From: Nothophaeocryptopus gaeumannii | Lineage: Eukaryota > Ascomycota > Dothideomycetes > Mycosphaerellales > Mycosphaerellaceae | Assembly (NCBI GenBank): GCA_031771865.1 | Contig: JASISA010000027.1 | Span: 372,001 to 436,000, forward strand | Length of the DNA: 64,000 nucleotides | Direction: 5' to 3' | In this document: piece by piece, positions 20,101 through 31,052 of the stretch | Layout: each line of letters starts with the position of its first letter | Position numbering within the stretch: position 1 is the stretch's first letter | Program-made: the position numbers and the translations under genes | The notes under the pieces: model-generated | Seen by the model: only the letters and a program-made list of their open reading frames with translations | What the model was told of the DNA's origin: nothing | Database searches by the model: none

Positions 20101-21952
20101 GATCGCGTCTTTGCGCGAAGCCGTGACTGCCTCGACCGAGAAAGCGGATCACCTTGAGCGTCGACTTGAAGAGGAGCGTACGAATCGCGACGACCTGGAC
20201 CGCAAGCACCGTGAGCTCAAGCATCAACACGAAGAGTGTACCAGCGAGTTGGACAATGTGCAACGGAAGCTGCGTGACGCGGAAGAGCTTGCCCAGAAGC
20301 ACGCTGAGGAAGCGCGAACACACCGAAGCGCTGTTCTGGCTGGACTTGGCAAGATATCCGAGCGCGACATTGGTGGCGAGACTTCTGCCCACCATGAGCG
20401 GATCACTATTCTCCAACAGCAGGTCGAGGCTGCCAATGCAATGGTTCGACAGAACCAGGCTGCGGCTGATATTGCCTCTGAGAAGCTCAGACGTGCCGAA
20501 GAGCGTATTGCAGGGCTGGAGTCGTACCAGGAGCAGGCCAGCCGGGAGGGACTGTCGATCAGGAAACAGCTACAGTCCATGATGAAGGAGAACCAGGCAC
20601 TCACGAGCGAGAAATCCGAGCTTGAGCAGAAGATGGAGAGACACATGCTGGAGACGAATGCACTCTCTGTGCAACACGCCTCTCTCAAGGACATTCTTGG
20701 CGAACGTGGCATCAACGCATCCGAGAAGCGTAGATCTCGAGCTCTTGACTCTCCAAGCATGCAGCGATTCAGCACTCCAGACCTCGCCCGCGTGAGAGAT
20801 CTCGAACAACAGTTGGAGACGAGCGCCAAGTCGCATGAAGACATGAAATCTCAATACGAAGAGATGAACGAGCGCGGCGAGAAGATGAAGCGGGAATATG
20901 AAGAGAAGCTGGCTGCGCTCGACAACGATCACCAGGCGGCGGTCAAGTACCTTCGCGGCACCGAGAAGATGCTTTCTAAGATGAAGCAGGAAATGCAGCG
21001 CGTGAAGAACGAGAACGCCGAGTTGAAGAAGAAGCTTGACAAGGCGAAAGACGACATGGAGACGAGCAAGACACCAGATACTGCCGGAGACTGGGACGCT
21101 GAGCGCGAGAGGATCCGGCAAGAGGCTTCCGATGCTCAGTCCAGCTTGCAGAACTCTGTCAACGAGCTGGAGAGCAAGGTCTCGAAGATGGAAGAGCAGC
21201 TCCAGCAGAGTGAGCAGGAGTTGTCACTCGCAAAGGGCTCCCACGAGTCTGCGCAGAAAGACTTGACCAGCCTGCAGCGTACCTTCACGCAGTCGCGGTC
21301 TAACATGGAGCGTCTTGAGAAGGAGAACTCTGCCCTGGAAGAGCGAGCCCGTGATGCTGAGAAAAAAGTGCAGCTTCTGCTCGACCAAGTCGAATCTAGT
21401 GTGGATAACTACCGCCGGCAATCACGGATGCGCAGCCCGACTGGCACGCCTACTTTGAATGGTACGACCCATCAGCGGCCGTCCAGCGTCAGCGAGGAGA
21501 GCGACATTACTGGCACTTCTAACCACGTGAAGGGCCACACCCGCAACATCTCCGGCTCCTCCATTGACGGCCAGAGCGCATACTCCGCCGCAGCCGAATC
21601 GACTGGCGAAGGCCGCAACTCACTGGCCCTCGACTCACTAGCCAGCGAGCTTGATGCTCTCCGCACACACTGGGAGACGACGAATAAGAATTACCGTCTC
21701 AGCGATCGCTTCGACTTCGAGAGGTCGCCGAACAGCAATGCTAGCGGTAGCACCGCAGCCGGACCTGCTGCTGCAGGCGGCAGTAGCCTTGTCGATTGGC
21801 GACGAGGGTTGGAGATCGATGACGAAGATGAGACGCGACCGGGGACGTCGGAGACATCAAAGTCGCCTATTGAGCCGAGGCAGGACGATTCGACGCCAAC
21901 GCAGACGCCTACGGCTGAGACGCATCCCAGGTTGCCGGGCGGTATGCTTTGA
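17131..21952 (+). CDS. teaA: Tea1/TeaA-like cell-end marker: kelch repeats plus long coiled coil
   Basis: Exon 1 is 17131-17962, the 55-nt intron 17963-18017 (GTGAGT donor, TAGCAG acceptor), and exon 2 is 18018-21952; the product is 1588 residues. Splicing restores the kelch strand LYLLNTSTKQWSRALP. It starts MSFLFKSSKQK, the typical opening of filamentous-fungal TeaA. Kelch repeats fill about 165-480 (VYLMGG, FIVFGG, IYIFGG, LYLFGG, MYIFGG), a low-complexity Pro/Gln/Arg region follows to about 730, then heptad-rich coiled coil to about 1410 and a disordered acidic tail. In yeasts and moulds Tea1/TeaA rides microtubule plus ends and marks the growing cell end for the actin/polarisome machinery. 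Length and order match the family. A housekeeping polarity gene, so this part of the window is probably stable core genome. Confidence 0.92.
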
Positions 21953-23217
21953 TCACAGGCATCATATTCGACCTACGGACGTCTACGCCAGTAGACAATG
22001 CCTTCGCTGAAGGCCAAAGATTACAGAAAGACAGAACACGCACTGCGCCAGCGCAGTAGCTTGGAATGCACGATACCTGAACTGAAATGGACCGAGAGTC
22101 GGAGCGGAGTTACGTTGGTGTTTAATGTCTTTTGTCTGTTTCTCTTGGGTGGGCTGCTACAAAAGGTTAAGATACTCACACAACTGCCATGTTATGGGCA
22201 ATCCTGCTGGCAAAGAACGATGGGACGGAATGGGAGGATTGGGAGTTCTCTTTTGTTACTATGGGGATCAGTCTGGCCTATGTCGTTGGCCGTGGCACTC
22301 GCAGTAGCAGCGCATATTAATATTTGCAGCTACATCATCACTGTTGTATGTAGATACTACTGCTCTATACCCTATGTGAGAGCGCGCGTGGGACCTGGGA
22401 TAGGGGGTTCCTGGGCGGAGATCGATAGCGACTGGAGGGTAGATCGTAGGCGAATGAGAAGACTTTGTACAGTACTCTTTATCTATTACTCTATCGTCAT
22501 TCCATCTTCTAGATCCATTATCCACCAGACTCCATGAGATCTGACAAGCGATTGGCAGCAGCGCTGTTAAATGCTCAAATATCAACTACGGTTTCTATGG
22601 GCTATTAAAAGGCACTCCTCACGAAATGATACCTCGTCCACCCATCGATCTCATCAGCCTTCTCCTACTTTAGGGATTGGGTCAGAGGGAGGGTAGTTGG
22701 TAGGTGGTTGAGAAGATTGTGGAGAGTACGATTCTTTGGAGGACGTTGCTTTCTACGTTGATTCTTTGCGTGACACTGTTGATTTTCATGTATCGTGAAG
22801 TCAATCTTGGAGTGAAAGCAGATTCGTATTGTTCATGAATACATCAGAGAGGGGACGTGTAGTACTGTAACCAACATGAATGGGACGGAGGGGGGAGAAG
22901 GTGTTTTGTTTGAACACGGTGCGGGATGATTTGATCCGCTTCCCCGTGTTGAGGGTCTCAGCTCTGTCGTTGGAGTCTGCTCTGGATATGTCATGGGCGG
23001 AATGATGAGTGAGTGAGTTGGGGGCGCGGCTTTTGGTTTACGAATGGTTGCTTTCGTGGATGGTATTGGCCTCGTAGGAAATCTGATGGGAGGACACGCT
23101 TCGTTGCCTGCCTCAGGATATCGAGAGGAGCAAAATTGTGCCCTTCATTAGTTTCGCGAGTTGAACAATTCATGCACCAGACGAAAGTCCGCCACCGAAA
23201 TATCCGGTGGGTAAGTC
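21953..23217. other. Intergenic, no gene recognised
   Basis: More than 1.2 kb downstream of the kelch gene. Only short open frames without family features. Confidence 0.5.
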
Positions 23218-24180
23218 TCAAGATTTTCCACCAACGTGGACAAATGCCAGCACAGTTTCTCGTCCCTCCGCCGGAGCATGTTGCATCAATCCATCTCTTG
23301 CTCGACGCATGATGTCGAGCCCTCCCTTGAAGTCAGTTGTGTGCAAGGTGCACACTCCCATCTTGGACATCGTCCGCAGTAAGATTGGGTCTTTCTTTTC
23401 ATACATTGTTTCTTGCCATTGCAATGTCCTCGTGATGTAAGGCATCGCCTCTTCGAACCTGTCCTTGTCTATCAGATAGCTTCCTGGGCTTGATTCAATC
23501 TCTCTGATATCGCCAGTGGGTAAGTCCGGTACCATAGCCAAGGTCTTCTTGAGAATGTATAACAAGCCGTCGAGATCATCAGAAGTATCGTACAAGGAAC
23601 GTAAATATCTCAATGGCGCGACCTTGCCGACGTGGCCGATTGGACTCTTCGAGCGTTCTACGTCCTCCAAGACTTCAAGCAAGATTTCTCTGAATTCTTG
23701 TCGTTCATTCTCGTTACCGAAGTACGCCGTCCGGCGGGCCTGAAGATCATAATATCGCCATTCCCAAATTGCGGGTGCGGGATCGCCGTCAGGCAGTCTC
23801 GCAAGAAGTCTCGCTCTGAGTGCAGCCACGCCAGCATCATAATCTTCCTCGGACTGCGCTTGAAGCTTTCTTATGGCATAGTAGCAAAGAGGCTGGTGGC
23901 GGTGCTCGAGAGCGTTATCGCTTCCGGCGCCATACAGCGACGTTGCTCGCTGAATGATCTCTTCTTGTAGCTTCTCTATCGGTGTCTCTTCCACCTTTCT
24001 GCCCTGCACCGAACGCAATTCCTTACAAAGCAGCAATTGGCCTGTAGAGAGTAAGTCTAGCTGGGCATGGCGCCATACATGTTCCGCATGGGCCCCAAGG
24101 CTGCGAATCAACACAAGCTCTTCTGTCGAACGACCCCTTTCTGTGCCATATGGAAACGTACGACACAGATCAGTAGCCAT
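23218..24180 (-). CDS. TPR-repeat protein, probable remnant of an NLR (NB-ARC/TPR) gene
   Basis: A 320-residue open frame starting MATDLCRTF. It is helical with TPR-like units (SLYGAGSDNALEHRHQPLCY, ...EAMPYITRTLQWQ..., ...GGLDIMRRARDGL), as in the C-terminal halves of fungal NB-ARC/TPR proteins. In a different frame just upstream on the same strand (about 24303-24172) the DNA reads AFREIATVGKITG and later KLWLSDKDNRQWLLI, which resembles the piece of fungal NB-ARC domains before the Walker B strand. The core of the nucleotide-binding domain between the two is missing. I therefore read the open frame as the surviving TPR part; whether it is expressed is unknown. Confidence 0.45.
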   Translation of the reverse strand: MATDLCRTFPYGTERGRSTEELVLIRSLGAHAEHVWRHAQLDLLSTGQLLLCKELRSVQGRKVEETPIEKLQEEIIQRATSLYGAGSDNALEHRHQPLCYYAIRKLQAQSEEDYDAGVAALRARLLARLPDGDPAPAIWEWRYYDLQARRTAYFGNENERQEFREILLEVLEDVERSKSPIGHVGKVAPLRYLRSLYDTSDDLDGLLYILKKTLAMVPDLPTGDIREIESSPGSYLIDKDRFEEAMPYITRTLQWQETMYEKKDPILLRTMSKMGVCTLHTTDFKGGLDIMRRARDGLMQHAPAEGRETVLAFVHVGGKS

Positions 24181-24310
24181 TGACGGTTGTCCTTATCTGA
24201 CAGCCAGAGTTTCACGGCCTTCAGCACGTCGGTAGCATCTCCACGGATTCCTGTAATTTTGCCCACCGTGGCAATCTCCCTAAACGCTTCGAGAACACCA
24301 TGATCTTCGC
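24181..24310 (-). pseudogene. NB-ARC-like fragment upstream of the TPR frame
   Basis: In the frame read from the complement of about 24303 downwards, AFREIATVGKITG, DVLKAVKLWLSD and NRQWLLI recall the segment leading to Walker B in fungal NB-ARC proteins. It ends at a stop shortly after and is not in frame with the TPR part. Evidence is pattern recognition only. Confidence 0.35.
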
Positions 24311-24883
24311 TGTGTGTAGATTAGTATCTGGGCCGAAAGACTCTTGTCGGGTTGCAAGACGTTGATGTTGAGTATCTTGAAGGACAGAGAGGCAGCGACA
24401 AGGTGGAGTTGGAAATGAATTTGGCTTGGCGCGCGCTGAGTCAGCCGCTCTCTCGCGCGTAGACCTGGCAAGAATGACGCGACGCGCCACCTATTTGAAT
24501 GCACCTTTTCTCACGCGTGAAAGTCGAATGCGACCTTCACATGTCACTGTCACGATGATATCGAGACCATGCTGCTGACGCGCCCGACGACTACGAAAGC
24601 AACCCACTGTTCACCGCCCTGATCGACTGGTTTGTGGCGCTAGAGCCCGCTAGTCAGGTTATTGCCACGGCTCATCACTGTCCTCATTCGCGACGTCACT
24701 CCCTCAAAAGACAAATATGCAATAACATTCCTCATTCACTTGAGCTTAGGCAGGGGTGCAGCAGGGGCCGAGGGTCATATCATATTCATACTATCTTCAT
24801 TGATCATCTTTGAATCTCGAAAATCTATATCCTAAACCTTGACCGCCAAGTTCTCGGGACAGCACCGCCACAACACGCCCAAC
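24311..24883. other. Divergent intergenic region, no gene recognised
   Basis: Between the TPR relic (minus) and the F-box gene (plus). Sequence close to 24883 is probably the F-box gene promoter and leader. Confidence 0.5.
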
Positions 24884-27533
24884 ATGGCGACCTTTCAACT
24901 GCTACAACAGCTTCCAGAAGAGCTACTGCAGGAGGTCGTGGAACGGATCGAGCGACCTGATCTGGGCAGACTTAGTCTTGCGTCGAAATGGTGTTACCAA
25001 CTAGCCGTACCGCATATCTGGAAGGAAGTCGAGCTCGTGGACTGCCGCACAGAAGATGGTGACGGACATGTGGACGATCATGATGATACGCCGCTCATTC
25101 GGAAGCTGGCGTTACTCGCATCGTAAGTCAGCTTGATGGCGAAGGATTCGAACTGTTCAAAGCCAAAACATCTTTTTCAAGATCATTTGCGATGCGACTG
25201 GTAGCTGATGTGATCCTAGGAATGCCGCGCTGGCGTCTTCAGTACAGGTGTTGACGCATCGTTGTCATTTGCCGCCGCCCGCAATTTTTCACGAGCTTCC
25301 GAGGAATCCATTCTGTTCTCAAACACTCTCGATCGATCCAAGGACCATCCGGCTTGCTCAGCTGGCAGTGGCCAACATGAAGAAAGTCCACACTCTTCGA
25401 ATCATCATGGGACACCCATCTCTGACAGATGCTCTTCTGAGATGTTTCTTCGATGTTACGCGAGTTGGCAAAGACTCCACTCGTGTACGCAGGCTTTGGC
25501 TGGAAAGCTGTCGCATCAGCGTCGGCTTGACTCGTCAGATCAACGGTCACCCATACGGGTTGCCTCTGCGCCTCGACTTTGACGGATTGGAGGCAGTTCG
25601 ATTCCGCAGACTACCAATGAGACCGGCCACGTCTTTCAACGCACAGATATCCGGACATCATCGTGTCTTCTCACGAGGAGGCCCCCGGCGGACGCTGCAA
25701 GACGGCGTTGGCGGGCAATACCGTACATCAATGAACGACGTCGACACGGACTTTCGAGCTGGAGAGAACTACATCATGTGGTTACAATCTCAGCAAAGCG
25801 TAAGGCAGCCGATCGCGAACCCAGACCGAGAGAGAGATCACAGCCCTCTTGATGCTCATCCGCTCGAAGACTTGTTCGAGAATGTCTTCCGTCTGGACGA
25901 TCAAATATACGACAACCTCATGCGACGTAAAGTCTTGCCGGGCGAGATTGCTGAGCTGGGGAGTATGACACAACAGGATAGGGCTGTCATGGCCTATCGC
26001 GGCAATTGGCTTGACCCGGAAGACATTGACAACCGATATCTTGAGAGGACTTGGCTCGATATGCAGCGAGAGCGAATCCCATCTGCTGATGCAGCTGTGC
26101 TCATGCTGCAGAATGCAAGTTCGACTCTAACTTCTTTGAACTTCGACTGGATCCTTAACGTGCCTCAGCTTGGCAGCTCTCACTCCAGATCATTTGCTGC
26201 CTGGTGCTCGATGTACCTGAGTATCTTCGGCCTTCGCTTCCCACACCTACGCGCTTTTCAATTCAGAAACTGTGTGGTGACAGACACCGTCTTGCCGCAT
26301 GGGCTGTACCTTCTGGACCATTCGTTCTCGATGCGAGGCCCGATGGCTGCTCCGTTGGCGCGAAATAGTAACGATGGCACAGTCTCACCCCTTGCTCTGG
26401 CTGCACTCGACTTCATGGAAGCTCATCCTAAACTACAGTGTTTGGCTTGGCCGATGGACCATTTCTTCTCTCATTCTGGGCCATCTGCCGACATCGCTCC
26501 TCGTGTGCAAGCCGTCATCGACAATCTTGGCCGGACGCTTACAGATCTTCGGGTCGATACATTGTTCAGCGGAGGTGGCGAAGCCCACTCGGACGATGAT
26601 AGCGTGGTCGTGAGCCGAGCAGCTCGTGCGCGGAGGAGACTCTTCATTACAGATTTCGCCTCGAAAATGCGAAAGCTCGAAAGCATCAAGATCGAAGGCG
26701 GTATGCCACGAGACGAGCGCCGCGAGATTCTTCGAGCCCTTCATCAGTGTCCGCTGCAGAAGATTGTTATGATCGGTATTTGCAGCCCCATTGGCAATAC
26801 TTGGGGCGCTGAGGGTGCGGACGTCGGAGATCTGATCCAGGACCACGAGCGGGAGGATCTTGAGGGCGAGGACAAGGCTGCCGTCTTTGAGCTGGGTGTC
26901 AAGACGCCGATGCCGCCTCCGTACACATTCACTTTTGAAGAACACTACGGGTGGAATGGCATGCCTCCGATGCTCCATACTCTGGCGTCGTTCCACGCTA
27001 ACACTGTGCGGGAGTTGAAGTTCTGTGGGTACAAGGGTGCTTCTGTGCTCTATTCTCCGACAGCAATTACTGCGCCACTACTTGCGCCACTCAAGCACTT
27101 CCACAAGTTGGAGTCTCTGATTATCAGTCTTTGGCTCACAACAGGGTTCGAGGGAGCCAACCGAGACTCTGAAGTCATCTCCTACTGGTGCAATGCTCGA
27201 GCACCAAGCTCGACCGCTCTAGTGCACATTACAGACGAAGAACCTGAAGGTTGGGAGAAAGAACTGCGAACGAAGTACGCCCCTGACGCTCTGGCCTGGC
27301 GTATCACTAACTTCCTTGGACCATATCTCAGCGAAGAGGCCAAGAGTCAGAAAGGCGGACTCCACGTGCGAGCCTCATTCTGCATCGGAGATTGGGGAGG
27401 TATCTTCGATGTTGACCTACATATCGGGAAGGGCGCTCTCAACAGCGACGTCTGCCTCGACTTCAAAGGCCCTAGGGAGGAGTTGGAGCCTGAGAGGAGA
27501 CGGGCCAAGCTGGAGAGCCGGCGGTGGTTTTGA
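24884..27533 (+). CDS. F-box protein
   Basis: Exon 1 is 24884-25122, the 97-nt intron 25123-25219 (GTAAGT donor, CTAG acceptor), and exon 2 is 25220-27533; the product is 850 residues. The N terminus holds a clear F-box: LLQQLPEELLQEVVERI, LGRLSLASKWCYQLA and PHIWKEVEL (residues about 4-50). The long remainder has the irregular Leu-rich look of substrate-recognition regions in fungal F-box/LRR-like proteins (for example MKKVHTLRIIMGHPSLTDAL, MRKLESIKIEGGM) but no regular repeat that I can delimit. F-box proteins link substrates to the Skp1-Cul1 ubiquitin ligase. Substrate unknown. The splice junction restores an unbroken frame (LALLAS to NAALASSVQ). Confidence 0.85.
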
Positions 27534-28143
27534 TTCTGATCACACCAAGCTGATGAGGGCATGAGGATACTTACGAACAGCATATACCTAAATTTGGGAT
27601 CAATGGTACTTCCTCATGGCTATCGCTATCAGAGCGCGGACAGATGGCAAAATGTTACAGCCAAGCATATCACCAAGTCGAATGCTTGTGGCAAAGAATT
27701 TGTGCTCATTCGCAGCTTCGATGGCGCGATCCAGATGCTCGAATCAATTCCATGACTCTGATACTCGTTTGTATCTTACAAATTTTCAGTATCCGTGCAA
27801 CAAAACAACTCTCACGTCAGCCAACATGTCTTTCCACCGATACACACATTCGACGTCCTCGCTGTGGTCGACATTCGATTCTGGCCCATTCTGGCCGCCA
27901 AGACCCGCTGCCGACTTCGGCTGAAGACTTTCTTTCGACCTCGACGCCTGAACCATTCTTTCGCCACCATATCACAAGACCACAAACGTCGGGTTCCTGT
28001 ATGTTCGCCAGAATCTAGCAATTCCCATGCTGTCTACAATCAAACCCAGTGCAGATACAGTACTCGTCGGTGCCGTCCTTTCTGTTAATTGTGTTATTAG
28101 CTCTAAATCTCCGCGAATATGCTATTTAACTCGTTCCTTTTAC
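27534..28143. other. Intergenic, no gene recognised
   Basis: Between the F-box gene and the small secreted protein gene, which converge here. No supported feature. Confidence 0.5.
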
Positions 28144-28395
28144 TTACGCATTCCCGTGCCAAATCACTAGGTCTTCGGTTTTGATGCTGCCCTTATGTGC
28201 GTAGCATTGGTCGTAACAGTCTCTGTCGGAGCTTACACTCACGCAGTGCGGTTTGTTGTTGAGGGCTACACAGCCCTCGTAGTGATCGCCTATGCACTTG
28301 TCGACATCCCCCTTACAGCATAGTGAACCGATATGCCAGCCCGACGATAGGGGAAGTAGAACTGTAGTGATTGTTGCTAAGCTTAAGAGTTTCAT
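28144..28395 (-). CDS. Small cysteine-rich secreted protein (effector-like), 83 residues
   Basis: Starts MKLLSLATITTVLLPLSSG, a typical signal peptide of about 19-20 residues. The mature part of about 63 residues has seven cysteines, opening with a CC pair and ending with CYDQC. Size, secretion and cysteine content fit the candidate-effector or antimicrobial-type small proteins of plant-associated fungi, but no specific family is recognised. The stop codon overlaps a GTAAGT (TAAGT after GCG), so an intron there with a further 3' exon is possible. It sits at the edge of an AT-rich, repeat-bearing stretch (28400-29210), a common setting for lineage-specific secreted proteins. Confidence 0.7.
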   Translation of the reverse strand: MKLLSLATITTVLLPLSSGWHIGSLCCKGDVDKCIGDHYEGCVALNNKPHCVSVSSDRDCYDQCYAHKGSIKTEDLVIWHGNA

Positions 28396-28844
28396 TGTAT
28401 CGGATGAGAGGCTTGTAATTCTCGGTTCGATAAGGGAGATTGATAAAGGTAAGGAGGAAGTCGTACGTATAATAGCGACTAGAGTGTGCGGAGCTGCAAT
28501 ACTTAAGGTCTATTAATGATTAAGTAGGGCAGGTTCCCGGAGGGGTTCAAAAGCGCTTGTAAAGAAGGGCTTCCATTACTTCTATTGATGTAGCTATTAT
28601 GTTTTAATTCCTCGTTCTCGAGGTTGTCTTGTTGGCTGTGAAACAAGGGGCCTTGTCTACATAGACGGCCCTCGTGCTGTCCTGGATACCGCTACCTCTC
28701 TTATCATCCCTAGGATCTTACTGGATTGAGAAGTTTCACTTAGAAGCTGTCGGAGGATTGCGTGGAAGGTGCAACGCGGCCTTCTAGGTGTCAGATTTGC
28801 GGGCGTCGGAAGTTTTGGTTTGCAGAGTCGCCAGGTTACTAGTG
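28396..28844. other. AT-richer intergenic DNA beside the secreted-protein gene
   Basis: Contains the promoter side of the 28144-28395 gene and no other supported gene. Confidence 0.45.
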
Positions 28845-29340
28845 TGTGCAGGGTAAAGTCGGAGCCGCCCTTAGTCATAAGCCTACTGGGTTTTGCGATC
28901 CGGTTGAGAATGCCAAGAACTCGAACTTCGTAAGTCTACAACTTCGACTTCTTCTTCTATATAGCTTACTAGGCGTTCTTATCTACGTGATGATATAAAG
29001 CTATACTTATAAAGCAAATAGCTTGAGTTTCATACTCATAAAGGCACCAATTGCAATGTTACTATACATCGCAGTTATAGGAGTTTAAAGTATGTCCCTC
29101 TAAGAACATGCTTAGAAGTTCGCATCCATGGAATTTGAATCAACTGTAGCTACTTGTTAATCAATATTAGTGAGTATCAATTGTGCCTCGCTAATTTCTC
29201 CACGACTCGGTTTGCTTGGCATTCTCAACCGGATCGCAAAACCCAGTAGTGCCTGATTTGATGCCTGACCTTGAGCAAGTGATCTCGCCAATTGAAAAAG
29301 GCGCATTCGACAAGGGCGGCTCCGACTTTCACCCTGCACA
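28845..29340. repeat. Imperfect inverted repeat around an AT-rich spacer
   Basis: 28883-28917 is the perfect 35-bp reverse complement of 29215-29249, and 28845-28873 matches the reverse complement of 29312-29340 with one single-base indel plus an end mismatch. The arms differ in their middles: the right arm has a 62-bp block where the left has 9 bp. The spacer 28918-29214 is AT-rich and shows no gene. The right arm reaches the open frame upstream of the FAD-enzyme gene. It could be a foldback element or an inverted duplication of the gene's upstream DNA; terminal features of a known transposon are not obvious. Confidence 0.7.
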
Positions 29341-29453
29341 GGTCAATACCAAACTACGGATTGGGAGAGTTTTCCTCACACATGCCTGCGAAACACACGA
29401 GCTGGCTGACGCTGGCCCAAAGCGCACAATGTGGCACGGCTAGAGTCGCAAAC

Positions 29454-31052
29454 ATGCGGTCGGTGCTGCGGGCAGAACCTCAGTTGGGAAGGATGCGCAT
29501 AACATCTTCTGTTACCGTTGGCGTATGCACGGGTAGCAGAGCTCTATCTACGACGCATGCCAAGTTCTTCTCGAACGCAGCTCCTGGACTTGCGGGTCCT
29601 CGCTGTCCTCAACCGCTATCTACGGGCAAGCCCACCAAGGTTGAGCAAAAGTCCAGGTCAAGCTCGACGTTCGCTTTTGCTTCAATCTCATCATCGACCA
29701 ACGAGCAATTCTACAATCGCAGAAAAATGGCTGTTGATACAAGATCGCATCAAACCCGGAAAGCTACTACCATGTCTGGACCATATGGGACTTATGAAGC
29801 TGTGGTCGTCGGCGCTGGACCAGCGGGCATCACAGCAGTAGGAAACCTGCTGGACAACAAAATCGACAGGATTCTCTGGGTTGATGACGCTTTCGATGGC
29901 GGACGAGTCAATAAATATTATCGAGAAGTGCCCTCAAACACCAAGGTCAAGCTATTCATCGACTTTGCAACTGCTGTGACGCCTTTCCGAAAGATTGTCA
30001 GTGGCCTGCCTTCACGAGATCGATGGGAGGAGCCTAGTCCTTCTGATGGAGCGCCCGTGGACGGCTCAAAGGATAAGCTGCAGGATTTGAGAAAGTTGGA
30101 TCCGGAGAAGGGGTGTCAACTTAGCCATGCTGCTGATATGTGCGTAATGCTCACGCATGGGTTGAAGAGGACACCTGGTGTTATTACGCAGCAAGGACGG
30201 GTGTCGGAAGCCGTTCTCGATGAGCAGTCAGGGATGTGGACTGTGAATGTTGACAGTCCTGCCAAGTCCTCAACAGACATCACCAATGTCCAGGCCAAGC
30301 GGTTAGTACTGTGCACTGGGTCTTTGCCCATCGACCCGCCGCTGCCATTCGAGCCTGAGGGACTACAGCACATCCACTTGGATACCGCACTAGCACCGAC
30401 AAGACTTACCGAGATGCTCTCACCACTTGACCCAACCACTATCGCCGTGGTAGGCGCCTCTCACTCAGCAGTTCTCGTCCTCATGAACCTCTCTAAGATC
30501 GCTCTCGAAAGTAAATCCGATCTCAAAATAAAGTGGTTCACTCGCCACCCGCTACGATACGCAGAATACGAAGACGGCTTCATCGCTCGCGACAACACCG
30601 GCCTCAAGGGTGAAGCTGCCGTCTGGGCTAAAGAGAACTTAGAACCTGAGACCATGCCCAACAGCTCCGTCAGCAAAGTCGTCTCCAAGATCGCCTACTC
30701 CAAAGGCGACGAGGAAGCGGTCTACAGAGAGCATATGCCCGGCTGCCAATTCCTCGTCCAAGCCATCGGCTACGCCCGCAACGCCCTCCCATCCCTCAAG
30801 ACCAGTGATGGTAAGGAGATCGCGCCCTTCTTCGACCACGACCGAGGCATTTTTACCTACTTTAAGGAGAGCGCTGGTGGGGAGATAAGAGATCTGAGCC
30901 GCCTGCCTGGCGTGTATGGTGCTGGAATTGCGTTTCCGCAGAAGGTGGTTGATAAGAAATATGGACATGAGGAGTATAATGTTGGATTTTTTAAGTTTAT
31001 GAAGGCTGTCAAGCAGTGGGTTGGGGACTGGAGGGCTCCTGCTTCCGTGTAG
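29454..31052 (+). CDS. FAD/NAD(P)-binding oxidoreductase
   Basis: From ATG 29454 the protein has 532 residues; the first about 105 (MRSVLRAEPQ..., RALSTTHAKFFSNAAP) are basic, Ser/Thr-rich and look like a mitochondrial presequence. The alternative start ATG 29772 opens directly on the catalytic domain with 426 residues. FAD is bound by VVVGAGPAGITAVG and a second dinucleotide site reads IAVVGASHSAVLVL; between them lie LVLCTGSLP and, near the end, LVQAIGYARN. The arrangement is that of two-dinucleotide-binding flavoproteins (pyridine-nucleotide disulphide oxidoreductase / monooxygenase-like), without a redox CxxxxC pair that I can see. The substrate is unknown. The frame stays open further upstream to 29292, but that part overlaps the inverted repeat and is probably not coding. 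Confidence 0.78.
   Translation: MRSVLRAEPQLGRMRITSSVTVGVCTGSRALSTTHAKFFSNAAPGLAGPRCPQPLSTGKPTKVEQKSRSSSTFAFASISSSTNEQFYNRRKMAVDTRSHQTRKATTMSGPYGTYEAVVVGAGPAGITAVGNLLDNKIDRILWVDDAFDGGRVNKYYREVPSNTKVKLFIDFATAVTPFRKIVSGLPSRDRWEEPSPSDGAPVDGSKDKLQDLRKLDPEKGCQLSHAADMCVMLTHGLKRTPGVITQQGRVSEAVLDEQSGMWTVNVDSPAKSSTDITNVQAKRLVLCTGSLPIDPPLPFEPEGLQHIHLDTALAPTRLTEMLSPLDPTTIAVVGASHSAVLVLMNLSKIALESKSDLKIKWFTRHPLRYAEYEDGFIARDNTGLKGEAAVWAKENLEPETMPNSSVSKVVSKIAYSKGDEEAVYREHMPGCQFLVQAIGYARNALPSLKTSDGKEIAPFFDHDRGIFTYFKESAGGEIRDLSRLPGVYGAGIAFPQKVVDKKYGHEEYNVGFFKFMKAVKQWVGDWRAPASV

Noticed and set aside
29292..29453. Extension of the flavoenzyme coding sequence to 29292
   Set aside because: This part overlaps the right arm of the inverted repeat and has no ATG at its start; ATG 29454 begins a better mitochondrial-type presequence.
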